From Rostratula benghalensis (taxonomy: Eukaryota; Chordata; Aves; Charadriiformes; Rostratulidae): a stretch of DNA of 64,000 nucleotides. This document shows positions 11,201-22,836 of the stretch, in pieces. The stretch spans positions 5,646,031-5,710,030 of the forward strand of contig VXAI01000021.1 of assembly GCA_013399305.1 (NCBI GenBank). The letters are read 5' to 3'. The notes below the pieces were generated by a model. It was not told where the DNA came from. It ran no database searches and worked only from the letters and a program-made list of their open reading frames with translations. How positions within the stretch are numbered: position 1 is the first letter of the stretch; each line of letters begins with the position of its first letter. The translations under genes were made by a program, and so were the position numbers.

Positions 11201-14200
11201 GTCCCTGCAGCGTGCATGCTCACCAGCCATTCACACATAACTCAGTGGTTTGAGTTTTTTAAGATACTCTGGAAGCTGTGGGGTGTCAGGAAAGCTCCTG
11301 TTTTCACAGCCACAGAAATAACTGGGAAATAACAGTCCCAGCATGTTGGCATCAGAGGAACCAAAGCAGTGGGGACCAAATGCAACATTTTTCCTCCTGC
11401 ACTTCTCCCAGCTTCTCCCATCCACCTGAAGATAAATCGTGTGGCAGGGAAAGGCAGCAAAACCAGACCTACCAAGCAGCAAGAAAGGAAAACATACACC
11501 TTATTCCTACCTGCCATTTCAAAGAAGGAATGCATCAAGAAACAGACAGGTGTTAACATGAAGAATCCAGAAGAGCTGTGCTTCCTTCCACACCAAAATG
11601 GGACAGCACACCTTGCCTGATGTCTTCTAAATAATTCCCCAGAGAGCATTATTAAGAAAACCAGAGGAAGCAGTAAGGGCGGCCCCAAGCCAGGTGAAAA
11701 AGAACCATCACAAACTCAAAGTAGCAGCTAAGTTCTCTGAAGGAAACAGCCTTTGCAAAGGACATGCATTAGCTCTGTGTGAGCCTCTAATGCCCTGGGG
11801 TCCCTTTGAGACCACAACAGTAGATTTTTCAATTGCAATTTGCTGTAATTAAACCAATGAACATATCACAGAGATACTACATAAAAATATTTAACTATAA
11901 ATGACAATGCAAATACCATTTTCACATATAGAGTGTGTAATGTCTATTCCTTTCTGCAGAAGAATGAGAAGGACACTATTTTAATGTGACCAGGCTCTAG
12001 GACTCTCTTGATCTTGGAGCAATGAAACATGCAGATTCAATCCAAAATTTGAACACGGGGAAACATGGTATTCCCAAATAACCTCCCAGCACATTTCTCC
12101 TGCTTAGTTATATTAGAGCCACACACAAGGGTGTGTAGCTTGAATTGATGACAACATCAAGAACATAAAGGAGATGCCTCCCATGAACATTTTTCTGCAT
12201 ATAGACAAGGCTTGGGAGTTTCAGAAAGAGAGAGACATACTGAAAACCCAGCAAGACTCTTTCTTGGGAAGTCTGCTGTTTTGTTGTTGGCATAATTTAA
12301 AGAATGAGAGTCCTGCTAATACAGAGACTGAAGAGTAGGTTTGCAGAAATCAGGTTATTGTGTCAGACCAGATCACCACTCTCTTAAGCCTGATGCAATC
12401 ACATCGTCATGGCCACACAAGCCCCAGCCTCACCAGCAAACCAACATATTCAGTAACACAGATGTTCCTTAATGGTATTAGGAATCAGAACAATGTTTAG
12501 ATTCTAAAATGAATACATCAGTCACAAGCCAGCTTCTGTGGCAGCTCCTGATTCCTTGTTAGGGCCAATCCAAATTCAGACCATGAGAAAATTGTGGGTG
12601 TTTCAAATTCAAAAGCATGTCTTAAAATTCCTCTTGGTGTATGTGAAAAAAGGACTTTTAATGCCAGAGCATCCAATGTGCACAGGGCTCTCAATGATGC
12701 TTGTGGGAGGACAGGATGGAAAGAAGAGGGCAAAGGGAAAAAAAGGTTTTCCACTGAGCTTTTTTCAGTTCCATAAACATTAAGTCTGCATCCTACAAAA
12801 GTTGCTTTCATACTGTAAGAAATTCTCCTCTCCTGCCCCAGAAAATGTAGGATGAAGTAGTCCCACCTAACAACTGTTTTTCATGTTTTAATGTACATAC
12901 TTCATGTTCAGGCATCTGCTACTCCATTGACTCCTGGGGCTGGCTCATCTTAGCCTAGAAAAGTGCTGGAGGAGCATTTTTAATTGAAAGGGAAGAGAGA
13001 GGTAGGATAAGGTGAAACAGACCATACAGGTTTTCATCCTATTTCTGCAAGTACAAAGTTACCAGTCAAGATATCCTGACACTGTCAGGCTTTCTGCTCT
13101 GAGAACTGGGTCTGCTCAGATGTCTGACCGATATGACAAAAATGTGTGTCTTCTACTGCTCCCATGAACCAGCTGTGGCAATGAACTGCAGGATGGTGTT
13201 TTGAGGATGCAATATCTTATATTCTAGTATTACCCCACTAGATAGAACTGCTACGCCTCAGCATTCAGGGTAGCTCCCATGGCAGTAACGCCCAAGATGC
13301 TTGTGAAGATCCCATAAAACAGCAGCTTACATGCCATGGCTGTCCCTGGGGACAGGAGCTGGCACAGCTGTAGATCCCAGCCATAAGACCACTTACAGCC
13401 CAGGCTGATGAAGAGCTGCACTGGATCCAAGCATCTCCCAAATGATATAGGCCTGGATGCCTCTGGCTGTCTACACCTTTTTTTCTGGGCTGCAGAGACC
13501 ATTCATGGCCTCCCAGTAAAGAAAATTTTGCAGATTTTCCAGTACCGGTTGGTCATACAGCTGGGGCTCCGTCAGCAGAAACCCACTGAGAAGGTCCCTG
13601 CTTTCACCACTGCGACCCTTGCATACCCATTTTGCTCTTACTGGCCAAAGCCTATGGGGTTGCACAGATATAGAATAGCTAAGACTTCAGTCACATCATT
13701 TAGAAAGCAATTAAATCAAGGCAATTAGTAAAATTAAATTATATATTAAGCCAAATTAAAACATCTATATTTTACAAGGTACACTCAGATTCATGTTACA
13801 GCAGCTTCATCCACTGTGTGCCCCTGCTGTTCCTGGGCTCCTGCTCTCCCTTCTGCCCCTACCCAGGTTTCTGCACTTAAGCACCAGGGGCGTTGCAACA
13901 TCCACTGGAGATGGCCGTGACTGCTGGGTGAGACCAAGTCATTAGCAAGAACTGCTCAAATCATCTTTGATGCTGACATCTGCGTTATTGCAGAGCCACC
14001 ACCCAAGAACAGCTCTAGAAAAGAGCTAGCAAGCTGATGGATTAGTTATCATGGAAAAGAAAATCAAATTAATCTGAGTTATTAAAGAAAAATGTCTTCT
14101 TTGCAGTGAAATGGCATAGCAGTGAGAGGTGATGTCTCTACTGCATATTGGCCCACTTCCTTTCACATGAAGATTCATACTTCTCCCATCCAGTCCCCAG

Positions 14201-16373
14201 GAAAGCTGCTACATGATTGCCTTGGAGGTATGCAGATGTAACCGGAAAACTTCACGCTATCTATGGAAGGCAGATTGTTCACTTTGGTACAATAGGTTAC
14301 ATTCCATTCTAATCTTGCTCCAAAATGAAACAAAACAATATAAATATGTTTAAGGGGGATACCATGCAGGATTTGTAGTACAAACAGAACATAATTGTCA
14401 CTGTATCCCTTGAGGTAGTTTTGGCAGGGTATTAGCGCACACACCCCGGAATAAAAGGGTCTGGAACAATCTGCAATCTGAAGGCAGAAAGGACAAAGTG
14501 GACAGCTTGTTAATATCACAACACGCCAAAGGAGAACAAGGCTGACAGAAAGTAATTGTTTCATAAACAAAGGAATGGTAACACCAACCTCTGCAGAAGA
14601 CACAGACAGCCATCCTCACCCGATCAGGCTGGTTGGCCCATATGGCCACGGAGCCTGCTGCCCCGGACCGCCACATGCTCTAGAAGGTGTGAGATGTCTC
14701 TTGCTGAGTATTACAAGAGCATCCCTCTCCAGGACAGCTGGGGAGTATTTTCTAAGGCATTAGGTTATGTTATATTTTCCCAAATATACCTTATTATCCT
14801 TGTAAATACATAAAAAAGTAATTGAATTATACTGCTGCCCTACATCTTGTTAGGCTTATTTACACCAGCAAGGATACCTTCTAGGTGCTCCACTTGTTTA
14901 TCTCTAAATCACCCCCTGACCAGCCCTAGATTTACTGCAACACAAGCCTTCATTGACATTTCCTTTCCACATATAAACCTTGTTGTAGCCCACAATTACA
15001 CACGGCGTTATACAGAGTAAGCAAGTCTCTGTGATGCTACCTATGGCAAATACCGCCCACAGAATTGATAAACAAGTTTTCTGTTATGTTAGTTTAAATG
15101 AAACTTCTTACAAATAGAGGAACCACACACAGCAATACCTCCCAGACGGAGCAGCTGCTGTCTGCATGACAAGGAGCTTTGCTATAGGCACAAATCAGGG
15201 TAAGAGCACGGTCAGGTACAGACAGCATACAGGATGGAAGGTGCTGTTCTAATGACAGCAAGTTGCTCTGTCTACTGGAAGCTACTGGAGGCAGGTGCTC
15301 CTTGTCTGGAAAGATGGGAAATCATGCCAAAGAGGGAAGAAAGGGGAAAGTGCCGCTGCTTCTTTTACTTAGATCAGAACTACTTTTTTACACATTTGCA
15401 ATGCTGCTGCAGGCATTCATTTTACACAGAGTATTAAAAAGTCTCCTGCAGCATCCAACATCCATATAAGCTCTCTAACCATGAATAGGCAACTGTTATG
15501 TCAACAACTGTGGCTCCCCACCTAGTCACTTGCAATGAACTCCAAACCTGTCCAAGAGGTGCTGAAGTATAGACCAGTGCAGGAACAACCACCTGATTTA
15601 TGCTTTGCTGCCATCCAGTCAGGTCTGCAGGAGGGATAGCAAAATCCTTGTTTGCACTGTGTTTCACCTGCTTTAATACACTTTCCAAGCCTTTGTGCAG
15701 TTTCCTCCCCTGTGCCCTGACACACACACTGCCATGCTCTCAATTTACCAGGTAACCGGTGATTTTCCAGGTGATGAGACAAAACTTTTTGGTAGGCTGA
15801 GTCAGGTGCTTGCACCACCAATTGACCACTTCTGGTCATAAGGACTGAAAAAGAGCCTGAGCATCAATATTTCCTGGCACTGGCATCAGCTTATTGCATG
15901 GTCCTGAGCAAACGGTGATGGTGGTGTTGCCCTTCTGCTCAACAGGGTGGCTTGTTTACCTACATCTCATCCCTGCTGCAGATTGACTAGGCGGTGCTGG
16001 CAGAGGACTTGGGAGATGTAAGCAGCTGTCCAAAAGATAAACGCTACTCACAAATGTTTAGAAATACCACATTTGCCTTTGCACGCAGTGTTGTAGTATT
16101 CCTGATTCTGCTTGAAAGCATGTAATACAAAGAATTTTAAAAGTGCTCACACAAGAAACTTTCTACATTCTAATGAACTTCCTACAAGACTTGGGTTCTT
16201 TTGATTGAGACAACCATTACAAAGTCTTACTTAACTTGAGCTCCTTATATTTCTAAATTTCAGAGTAACTGTTTTCTCTTAAAGCCATGAGACACACCCT
16301 CAAAGGTCAGACTGTAGTTTTGAGATACTGTTTAACAGAATTCTGCATTTTGAGGTGAAGGTGATGTACGTAC
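8279..16373 (-). other. Intron between exons I and J
   Basis: An 8.1-kb intron with no recognisable LINE copy. Open frames of up to 148 codons occur (11242-11688, minus strand), but they lack splice context, family resemblance or a convincing composition. I see no other structure. Confidence 0.8.
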
Positions 16374-16443
16374 CAACAGCCTCCTGCAATAACCAAACCG
16401 CCGGCTCCCATCTTCCCCAGTCAGCATGAAAGAGAAGGTCTCA
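16374..16443 (-). CDS. DENND2B: DENND2B exon I: uDENN/cDENN junction
   Basis: A 70-bp exon with acceptor TTTATTTTCTTCTAG before 16443 and donor CTGTTG|GTACGT at 16374/16373. The first T completes Ser (AG|T). It encodes ETFSFMLTGEDGSRRFGYC then RRLL (720-742). The FxLTGEDGSRRFGYCRR motif is the conserved core of DENN proteins. A plus-strand open frame covers the same bases but is antisense and has no protein family match. Confidence 0.94.
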
Positions 16444-18186
16444 CTAGAAGAAAATAAATTGCCCAAATCAGAACTACAGTATAGCTACGAGGTAGATTGT
16501 TTAGAAAAGGATATTGCCTTATTCAGTGAGAGATTCTACCCACTGGAGGATCTTCTCTCCCTCTGCTCATCATCTGGAAATACTCTGTGGACAAATTCCA
16601 TCAAGAGTAGAGCAAAAATATCTGCCAGCTGTGGACAACTATCTTTTTACAGGAAGAGATGGGTGCTGAATTGCAGTGACATGGCACTCCCTTTGCACTG
16701 CAGAAGGAACACAATAATCAGATTTTGAGGGCAGTATTTAAATGCTGTATCTCCCTGATCTTTTAGTTAGATCGTCTTTGGACTGTGCTTTGTTCTTAAA
16801 GGGAGAACCTTAGAAACCTTAGATACTCTTTAACAGTACAGAAATCATTTTCGAATCTGAAAACAACACAGATTTCAAAAATCCACTTTATATCCCTGCC
16901 TAGGATAAGTACCATTTGTGACAGAGAAGTAAAACAACAGTTTAAGGCTATAATTAGACCAGCACAGGTAAAGGGATGGGGTTTTTGCCTGGACTGAGAA
17001 ACAGTTTGGGACTTTAAATGGCATTATATGAAACACTTTTTCTTTATGCTAGAACACCAGGTTTTATATACTTATAGATGTATATGGGAGGTTCGTCTTG
17101 TTTCTGTCTAGGAGAGCAGCAGCAGAAGAGGTTAAATGCTGTGTGGGCAGAGCAGTGCTTCTCATACCCGTGTTGCCCACACAGGTGGCTGTTTCTGCTT
17201 CAGTGTTTTCAATAAGTCACTATTCAGGTGTATCCATATACTGAATAATACAGCGAAGCAACAGAGAATATAACATGGTTATGCTCAATGTGCCACACAC
17301 AAGGCAATAAAAAATTCCATACATATTTATTCTTGGCTGTAGTAATAACTGCAGATGAATGCTAGTTCTTTGTCATCACTGCAAGCCCCTCTAGACACAC
17401 TCTGAACAGATCTTACTTCATTTACACATCTCAGACCATGTATCTTAAAAAAACATCTCATATGCTAGGGGAATGGGGGGAGACCCCACCTGGAGTACTG
17501 CATCCAGCTTTGCATTCTTCAGTGGGTACAGAGGAGGACCACAAAAATAATCAGAGGGATGGAACACATCCTCTGTGAGGACAGGCTGAGACAGCTGGGG
17601 TTGTTTGTTTAGGCTGGAGAAAAGAAGGCTCTGAGGAGACCTTACTGTGGCCTTCCAGTATTTTTAAGGGGACTTCTAAGAAGGATGGAGATAGAGACAG
17701 ACTTTTTATTGGCTTGTAGCAATAGGAAAAGGGGTTGCAGATGCCCCATCCCTGGGGTAGGCATCACAGTTAGGATGGACAGAGCTTTGAGTAACCTGAA
17801 CTTGTTGAAGCTCTCCCTGTTCATTGCAGGGGGTTGGACCAGATGACCTTTAAAGACATTAGATCAGCATTCAGGGGTAAATGACTAGTACAGGTGATGG
17901 GCAGGGCCCTGTCCTCCTTAAGATTTATTTTAAATACTTCCATTTATGCTTTTTGGTTTAGAACTGAGAGGAACCTTCAAACCACACAGGACTGTGAGGC
18001 AGGCAGAACTGGGAAGAAAAATAATACAGAACTTAAAAAAACCACAAAACAATTAAATACAGCTGCTTGAGCCTGAAGCAGCCAAGACTCAAACTGCTAC
18101 TTCCTTAATTGGGCATCAGCGAGGCTGTGCCTGCTCTGGATGCACTTCATCAGCACCGTGCAGCAGAGGAGCACCAGAGGGGTTAC
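16444..18186 (-). other. Intron between exons H and I
   Basis: 1.7 kb of intron. The only recognisable content is a plus-oriented CR1 LINE fragment at 17481-17862. Confidence 0.8.
17481..17862 (+). mobile_element. CR1 LINE 3' fragment with internal deletion
   Basis: The fragment starts with CCCACCTGGAGTACTGCATC, the end of the CR1 reverse-transcriptase ORF. It passes through the GGCTGGAGAAAAGAAGGCTC block and ends with GGGGGTTGGACCAGATGACC. Compared with the copy at 62.6 kb, it lacks the middle part (about 100 bases, from the ATGGTTTCAAACTGG block to just before GATGCCCC). The tail octamers are lost. Its frame is broken. It is antisense to DENND2B. Confidence 0.88.
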
Positions 18187-18296
18187 CTGTTGTAGTCAGA
18201 GACAGGGAGCCAGTCCTTGGCATCAGGAAAGCAGAACTGAGGGATAGCTTTGAGGCGCTCCTCCGCTTCACGCATTTGCTTGGTTGGTCTTTCTAG
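18187..18296 (-). CDS. DENND2B: DENND2B exon H: uDENN
   Basis: A 110-bp exon with acceptor ATTTTCTCCCCCGCAG before 18296 and donor CAACAG|GTAACC at 18187/18186. It encodes LERPTKQMREAEERLKAIPQ then FCFPDAKDWLPVSDYN, with AG of a Ser codon (683-719). IPQFCFPDAKDW is a signature of the DENND2 uDENN module. It follows exon G after a 644-bp intron, the shortest in the window. Confidence 0.95.
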
Positions 18297-18940
18297 CTGC
18301 GGGGGAGAAAATTAAGGTTCAGTCAGTTCCTGTTAATACCAGCCTCACAGCACCTCTCAGGAGGGGGAGTTAATAATGAAGTCTGAAAAGCAAGGATTCA
18401 TCAACTTGCTCTTTGTTTGTGCTTGGCAGAGTGAGGCATGACCCCAGGACAGTCTTATAGACGCTAGTACAATAGAAATAATCACTGCTGGAGGGGTTTA
18501 AATTTTATTTAATTGCCCAAAAGCCCCTTGTTGCAGAATGGCCACTTAAAACATAGTCCTGACTCAAATTCCTTTCTGCTGCAAGAGCACAAGAGAAATG
18601 CCATACATCAGCAAAAGTCTTTCCATTGACTTCAGTGAGTTCTGGAACAAATCCTAATATAGCCAAAATGAGTTAAAAGTGAAATATTTAGAAACTGAAT
18701 TTAAACACAGTCTTTAAAGTACCTACCATCAAGCCAAACTCTCCAGCACTGGAAAAGATAAATTTGTAAACATGGATAGCTTTCAGCCACCTTCTCTATG
18801 CCCTTCACTTTGTAACACATTGCTTTGGAAAAACGATGAAAAGTGAATTATTAACTCAATTTAAAAAATGTATTTCTATTAATTTTTCCACTTACTTTAT
18901 TGATCTTAGCATGAACTGTATGTAAGAATTTTTATTTTAC
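18297..18940 (-). other. Intron between exons G and H
   Basis: A 644-bp intron. It includes a short stretch at 18619-18650 with the CCATTGACTTCAGTG pattern of the old dispersed repeat described in findings. Nothing else is recognised. Confidence 0.85.
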
Positions 18941-19125
18941 CTTAGGAAACTGATACGTCACTTCTGGGAGGTAAGTGTTTTTAGAGGGCTTCTTTTTCAG
19001 TGACACTACCACAAAATACTCAAATAACTCCCGTTCCTGCCATTCAATCAGCTCCAGTTCCAGGGTTCGATAACTTGGAGCCCTCTTCAGCATTGACTGG
19101 ATGTGTACTAGACGCTGGGTGTGAG
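18941..19125 (-). CDS. DENND2B: DENND2B exon G: start of uDENN
   Basis: A 185-bp exon. CT completes Ala from exon F, followed by 61 codons (622-682). The acceptor tract TTTTTTTTCCTCTTTTG precedes TTTAAATGCTAG, and the donor is CCTAAG|GTAAAA at 18941/18940. The encoded segment HTQRLVHIQSMLKRAPSYRT leads into ELIEWQERELFEYFVVVSLK and YLPEVTYQFPK. The LFEYFVVVSL strand marks the beginning of the upstream DENN (longin-like) module, which helps form the RAB-binding surface. It is near identical to mammalian DENND2B. Confidence 0.95.
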
Positions 19126-21400
19126 CTAGCATTTAAACAAAAGAGGAAAAAAAAGAGACAGATGGTTACCTGGGACTGTAATGTGTATGTGTAAGCCAGA
19201 GCCCTTCACACAAAGGACTCAATTTGCCAGCCTATTATTCCAAACATGTTTGGAAAGCAAACCTTCCTACTGCAGTCTTCCTCTCTAATTGCACCCATAA
19301 ATCAAAACTCTCTCCTAGTACTGAAGTGATGCAATACTAAGCCACTGAAATAATTTGCAGTTCCTAACTGTTACCCTGCAGTAGGTCTGCTTTTTCTTGC
19401 ACATAAGACTAGGTTCTAAGCTGCTGTGCGGGTGTGCAAATGCACTAGGGCCTCCAGGGTGACACATCTCAGGCCTAAATTGAACCTGGTTTAGGTTGAT
19501 GAAAAAACAGTTCTGTGACCTGTTCCTACGTAGCACAGCTTTATGCTAAGAACCACTGAAGGTGTATTTTCTCTTTCCCTACAGCACCGGTATAGTCCAT
19601 ACAAGTCATGGAACTGTCTCCAGAGATGGGGGAAGAGAAGGACAGGAAAGAGGTGCAAATTGCCTCCTGCGGGATGTTTTGTTTGTGCCAATTCAGTTGA
19701 GAGGCAATCTTAAATTCAGGGTCATATCCAGTCCTGATTCAAAGATATGTCTTGATCCAGTGACTTGTTGCTAGATACCTATGGTGGACTAGTCAATAAC
19801 ATCGTAACCAGTTCCCGTAGACCAGTGAGCAAAAACAGATAAGGAAAACCAGCTTCCTGCATGCTCTTCCCCACCTCCTCACACCAGGATTTCTGTGCAA
19901 TGGCAAATGGATTATTAGCAGCACATGTCAGTCCCTTCAGGCTTTATTCACTGATGCTGCTCACAATTTGGAAAACGCCAACTGTCCCTTGGATAGGGAA
20001 ATAAGATGTCACAAATACTTGATCACGGCAGTAATTAATTGACAGATAGAAACGGATACAAGAACACAAAACCCCCACCTTATTTTGATAAAGCACTTGG
20101 GTCCTGATGGACTGCACAACTAGGGAAGGTAAAACCCAAGAAATAATCTGCCTTCTACTGCCTTGAGATAGTCTGCACCGTTGGCCAGTGCTTCCTATTT
20201 GCAAGAGTTGAAGCCAAAAAGTCCACCCCACCCCAACAGATGAGGAATCAACAGATCCTGCAATGCTACACATGACAACTGGATCTTTGGCTCAGGATGC
20301 CCTGAGAGCATCAATGTAAACATAAGGTCACCCAGGAGCAGTCGGTTAGGGGGCCATCAGAATGAAGATCCTCCATTCCACAACAACAGGGGAAAAGCTT
20401 CCTGTTTTCCAGTGAAATAAGAATATTCTCCCAATAACAAGAGAGAGGACAAGTCCCATCTTGTCTTCCATGGGGTATGAGCAAAAGCGTGTTTTTTGAC
20501 ATAGAGAGAAATGGAACTCAAAGCACTTTTGGGCTGGTACCTATCTACAAAGGAGCAACGATTCTTTTTCTACACATCACTGTACAAGCATGGAGCTTGT
20601 TTTGGGTGGTCTTACCACCAACTATTTGGAACAAATCTTTTTCCCTAAGACAATTTTTTCCAGCAAGGTTTCCTGCATGAACAGTAAGCAGGTGACATCT
20701 GCAGCACACAGACATGAATGCTGTCTCTTATCTTATAACCACAGTTCCATATTCTTGGGGTTTTGTCCCCTCACTTACTAACCACATGATAGATTTTTTA
20801 GTAACAAAATCTGCTGTTGCTGCCTTCAACTGTTTGGGGTTTTTTTATATAGTTCTCTCTGTGTATATGGACTCAAGAAAATGAGGGACTAATTTACTGG
20901 CCTGGCTCATGCAGAGTTTGTGCAGGTGCTGCACACTGATAAAGGAATTTCTACAATTTGGAGACTGCAGACCTATAAAAGAGTATAAGAACCGCTATGC
21001 TGGATCAGACCCAGAATCTGGCCTCCAGCAGCAGCTAGCACTAAACACTTAAAGCAGTGTATGAATAAGAAGAGAACATATTTATCCAATCTCATCCCTC
21101 TAAGTTTGCACCCAGTAGTCAGTCTGGAAAACATCAGCATCTCAGAAGTGGCTGACAAAGCAATTCTATCAAAGGTCCTGTTCTTCATTATATCATACAG
21201 TTGCCAAATCCTTGTTAGATCCTCACAGCTCATTTTGTCCTTGCTTTCCACGTTCATGCTCCTGTGTTGGAAACCTTGTGAGCTCTGCAGTAATGGACTT
21301 AGCATAGTTCAGGAAGGCAAATATAGGCCATGGACATTGTGTACATTGATAAGGTCTGTGACAGTGGCTGACTTGAAACTAATGAAGGCTGATCCCTTAC
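19126..21400 (-). other. Intron between exons F and G
   Basis: 2.3 kb of intron. Near 20985-21095 there is a fragment resembling an interspersed repeat common in turtle and crocodile genomes. The rest is unremarkable AT-rich DNA. Confidence 0.8.
20985..21095 (+). repeat. Candidate ancient amniote interspersed repeat
   Basis: ATAAGAACCGCTATGCTGGATCAGACCCA-like sequence (read in two parts: ATAAGAACCGCTATGC and TGGATCAGACCCA) resembles the ATAAGAACGGCCATACTGGG / TCAGACC block of a repeat that is very common in turtles and crocodilians. Downstream GTGTATGAATAAGAAGAGAA could be a further degraded part. The family assignment is from memory. Confidence 0.4.
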
Positions 21401-21445
21401 CTTTAAACCTGTCATCTGAGTCACTCTCACTCTCGCTGTTCTCAT
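21401..21445 (-). CDS. DENND2B: DENND2B exon F: 45-bp acidic serine exon
   Basis: A short exon with acceptor TGTTTCCTCTGCAG before 21445 and donor TTTAAAG|GTAAGG at 21401/21400. AT completes Asp from exon E and the last G starts an Ala codon finished by exon G, giving DENSESESDSDDRFK-A (residues 606-621). The Ser/Glu/Asp run is conserved in the DENND2 family and is a good casein-kinase-2-type substrate sequence. The exon is 45 bp with the same phase at both ends, so it can be included or skipped without changing the frame. Confidence 0.92.
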
Positions 21446-22379
21446 CTGCAGAGGAAACAGAGGGATCAGTTAATGCAAAACCAAAGCAAACATAAACTTA
21501 GTTTACTCTGACAAAGCCAGAAAAAATCATATCTCACACTGAGCCTTGTGATCCATGCATGCTCTCTCTTCAGTTTTAAAACATCTTGAAATAAAGTTTG
21601 AATGACTTCTTAGATTGTATTTTCCTTGGATTGAGTTTCATTTTTCCTTGAGAATAAGAGCTCCATTTTGATTAAAGTGCAAAATTCTCCATTACAGCAA
21701 CCGGTTGCCTTGAAGCTCCAACTATGCTAAGCTATAGAGGTGAATGTGGGATTTGGAAAATGGATTGTAACCCTTCTACTACTTTTTCAGACTGTAATTT
21801 TTTGGAAAAAAGTTATGCAACACTTGAAGTCAAAATAAGCTTTATGAGCTTTGTCTGTCTGGGCAATGTTTTCAGTCACCAGAACTCATCAAACTGAGTG
21901 ATAGTAAGATGCAAAAGGAACCTTATGACAAGATGTATTTCTAACATGTACTCGCCTTAAAGTTCTATTGTACTCTACTACAAACATAGCCTGAATTTCT
22001 TTTTGGACCCTGCTTTTCCAGAAGCAGTCTGAAGCACAATGTGAGTTATATTCACATGCCAGGAAAAAGCATGAACGAATTACAAGGTCAAAACTGTGAA
22101 TTTTGGACTAAACATACAGATGCAAATTACTCAAAACTGAAGTAAAGAAGCAGCTGGATAAGTCTACCTGATCATGGGATTATTGGGATAGACAATGCCG
22201 AGACTCTCGGTTACTTTTAGCTCATCCCCATTTTCTGCACTTGCAGACACAAAGTTATCTTTCTGTAGATGAAAGTTCTAAACAAAGTAGAGCTCAGGGT
22301 AGACGTGGAGGAACAAAGGGAATCTGTTAATCCTGTAACATACAGACAGATTTAGTGATCCGTGATGCTTGTGTCATAC
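21446..22379 (-). other. Intron between exons E and F
   Basis: 934 bp of AT-rich intron with no repeat or coding segment that I can recognise. Confidence 0.85.
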
Positions 22380-22476
22380 CTCGTAGGGATGCTGTCTCAA
22401 TATTAGACATAGAAAGCTTCTTCAATCGTTTTTTTCCTCTTTTTGCACTGTAGATGGAATTGATTCTTTGGACAAG
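22380..22476 (-). CDS. DENND2B: DENND2B exon E
   Basis: A 97-bp exon with acceptor TTCATATTTTGCAG before 22476 and donor CTACGAG|GTATGA at 22380/22379. It encodes LVQRINSIYSAKRGKKRLKK then LSMSNIETASLR plus the first base of an Asp codon (residues 574-606). The LVQRINSIY / RGKKR(L/V)K(K/R)LS block is shared across DENND2 paralogues, and the SMSNIETASLR version is the DENND2B type. The cluster of Lys/Arg followed by serines lies just upstream of the acidic exon F. Confidence 0.93.
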
Positions 22477-22820
22477 CTGCAAAATATGAAAATGAGGAAT
22501 CAGTAAGACCAAAGACTTTTTGTCAGGAGAATTTTAACCAATCTATCCAAATAAAGAATTTGTCCATGGATGGTAGGCCAGCTGAACCCCTGAAAATCTT
22601 TACTATTTCAAAGTGCATTTCTTATCTCTCTTATTTTGAATCCCATTTGTTTGAATTACTTATTTTGAATCTCACTCCTTTATCTACAGATATATTTTTA
22701 AAAAGCATTTAAATAACTCAGAAGCCTAAATCCCATTTTCAAAACTTGTGTATATGTTTGCAATAAAAGTGCAATGAGCCTGAGGATTCAAAAGTAGCTG
22801 TTATCCCCTGCCACCTCATT

Positions 22821-22836
22821 CCTCTCTCTCTCTCTG
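22821..22836. repeat. (CT)n microsatellite
   Basis: A run of about seven CT units inside the D/E intron. Confidence 0.85.

Noticed and set aside
11242..11688. 148-codon minus-strand open frame with hydrophobic stretches
   Set aside because: No family match, a plus-strand open frame over the same bases, and no repeat or splice context. Lengths of this kind are expected by chance in 64 kb.
21061..21495. 144-codon plus-strand open frame over exon F
   Set aside because: It is antisense to exon F and mostly intronic. Its composition is not protein-like.
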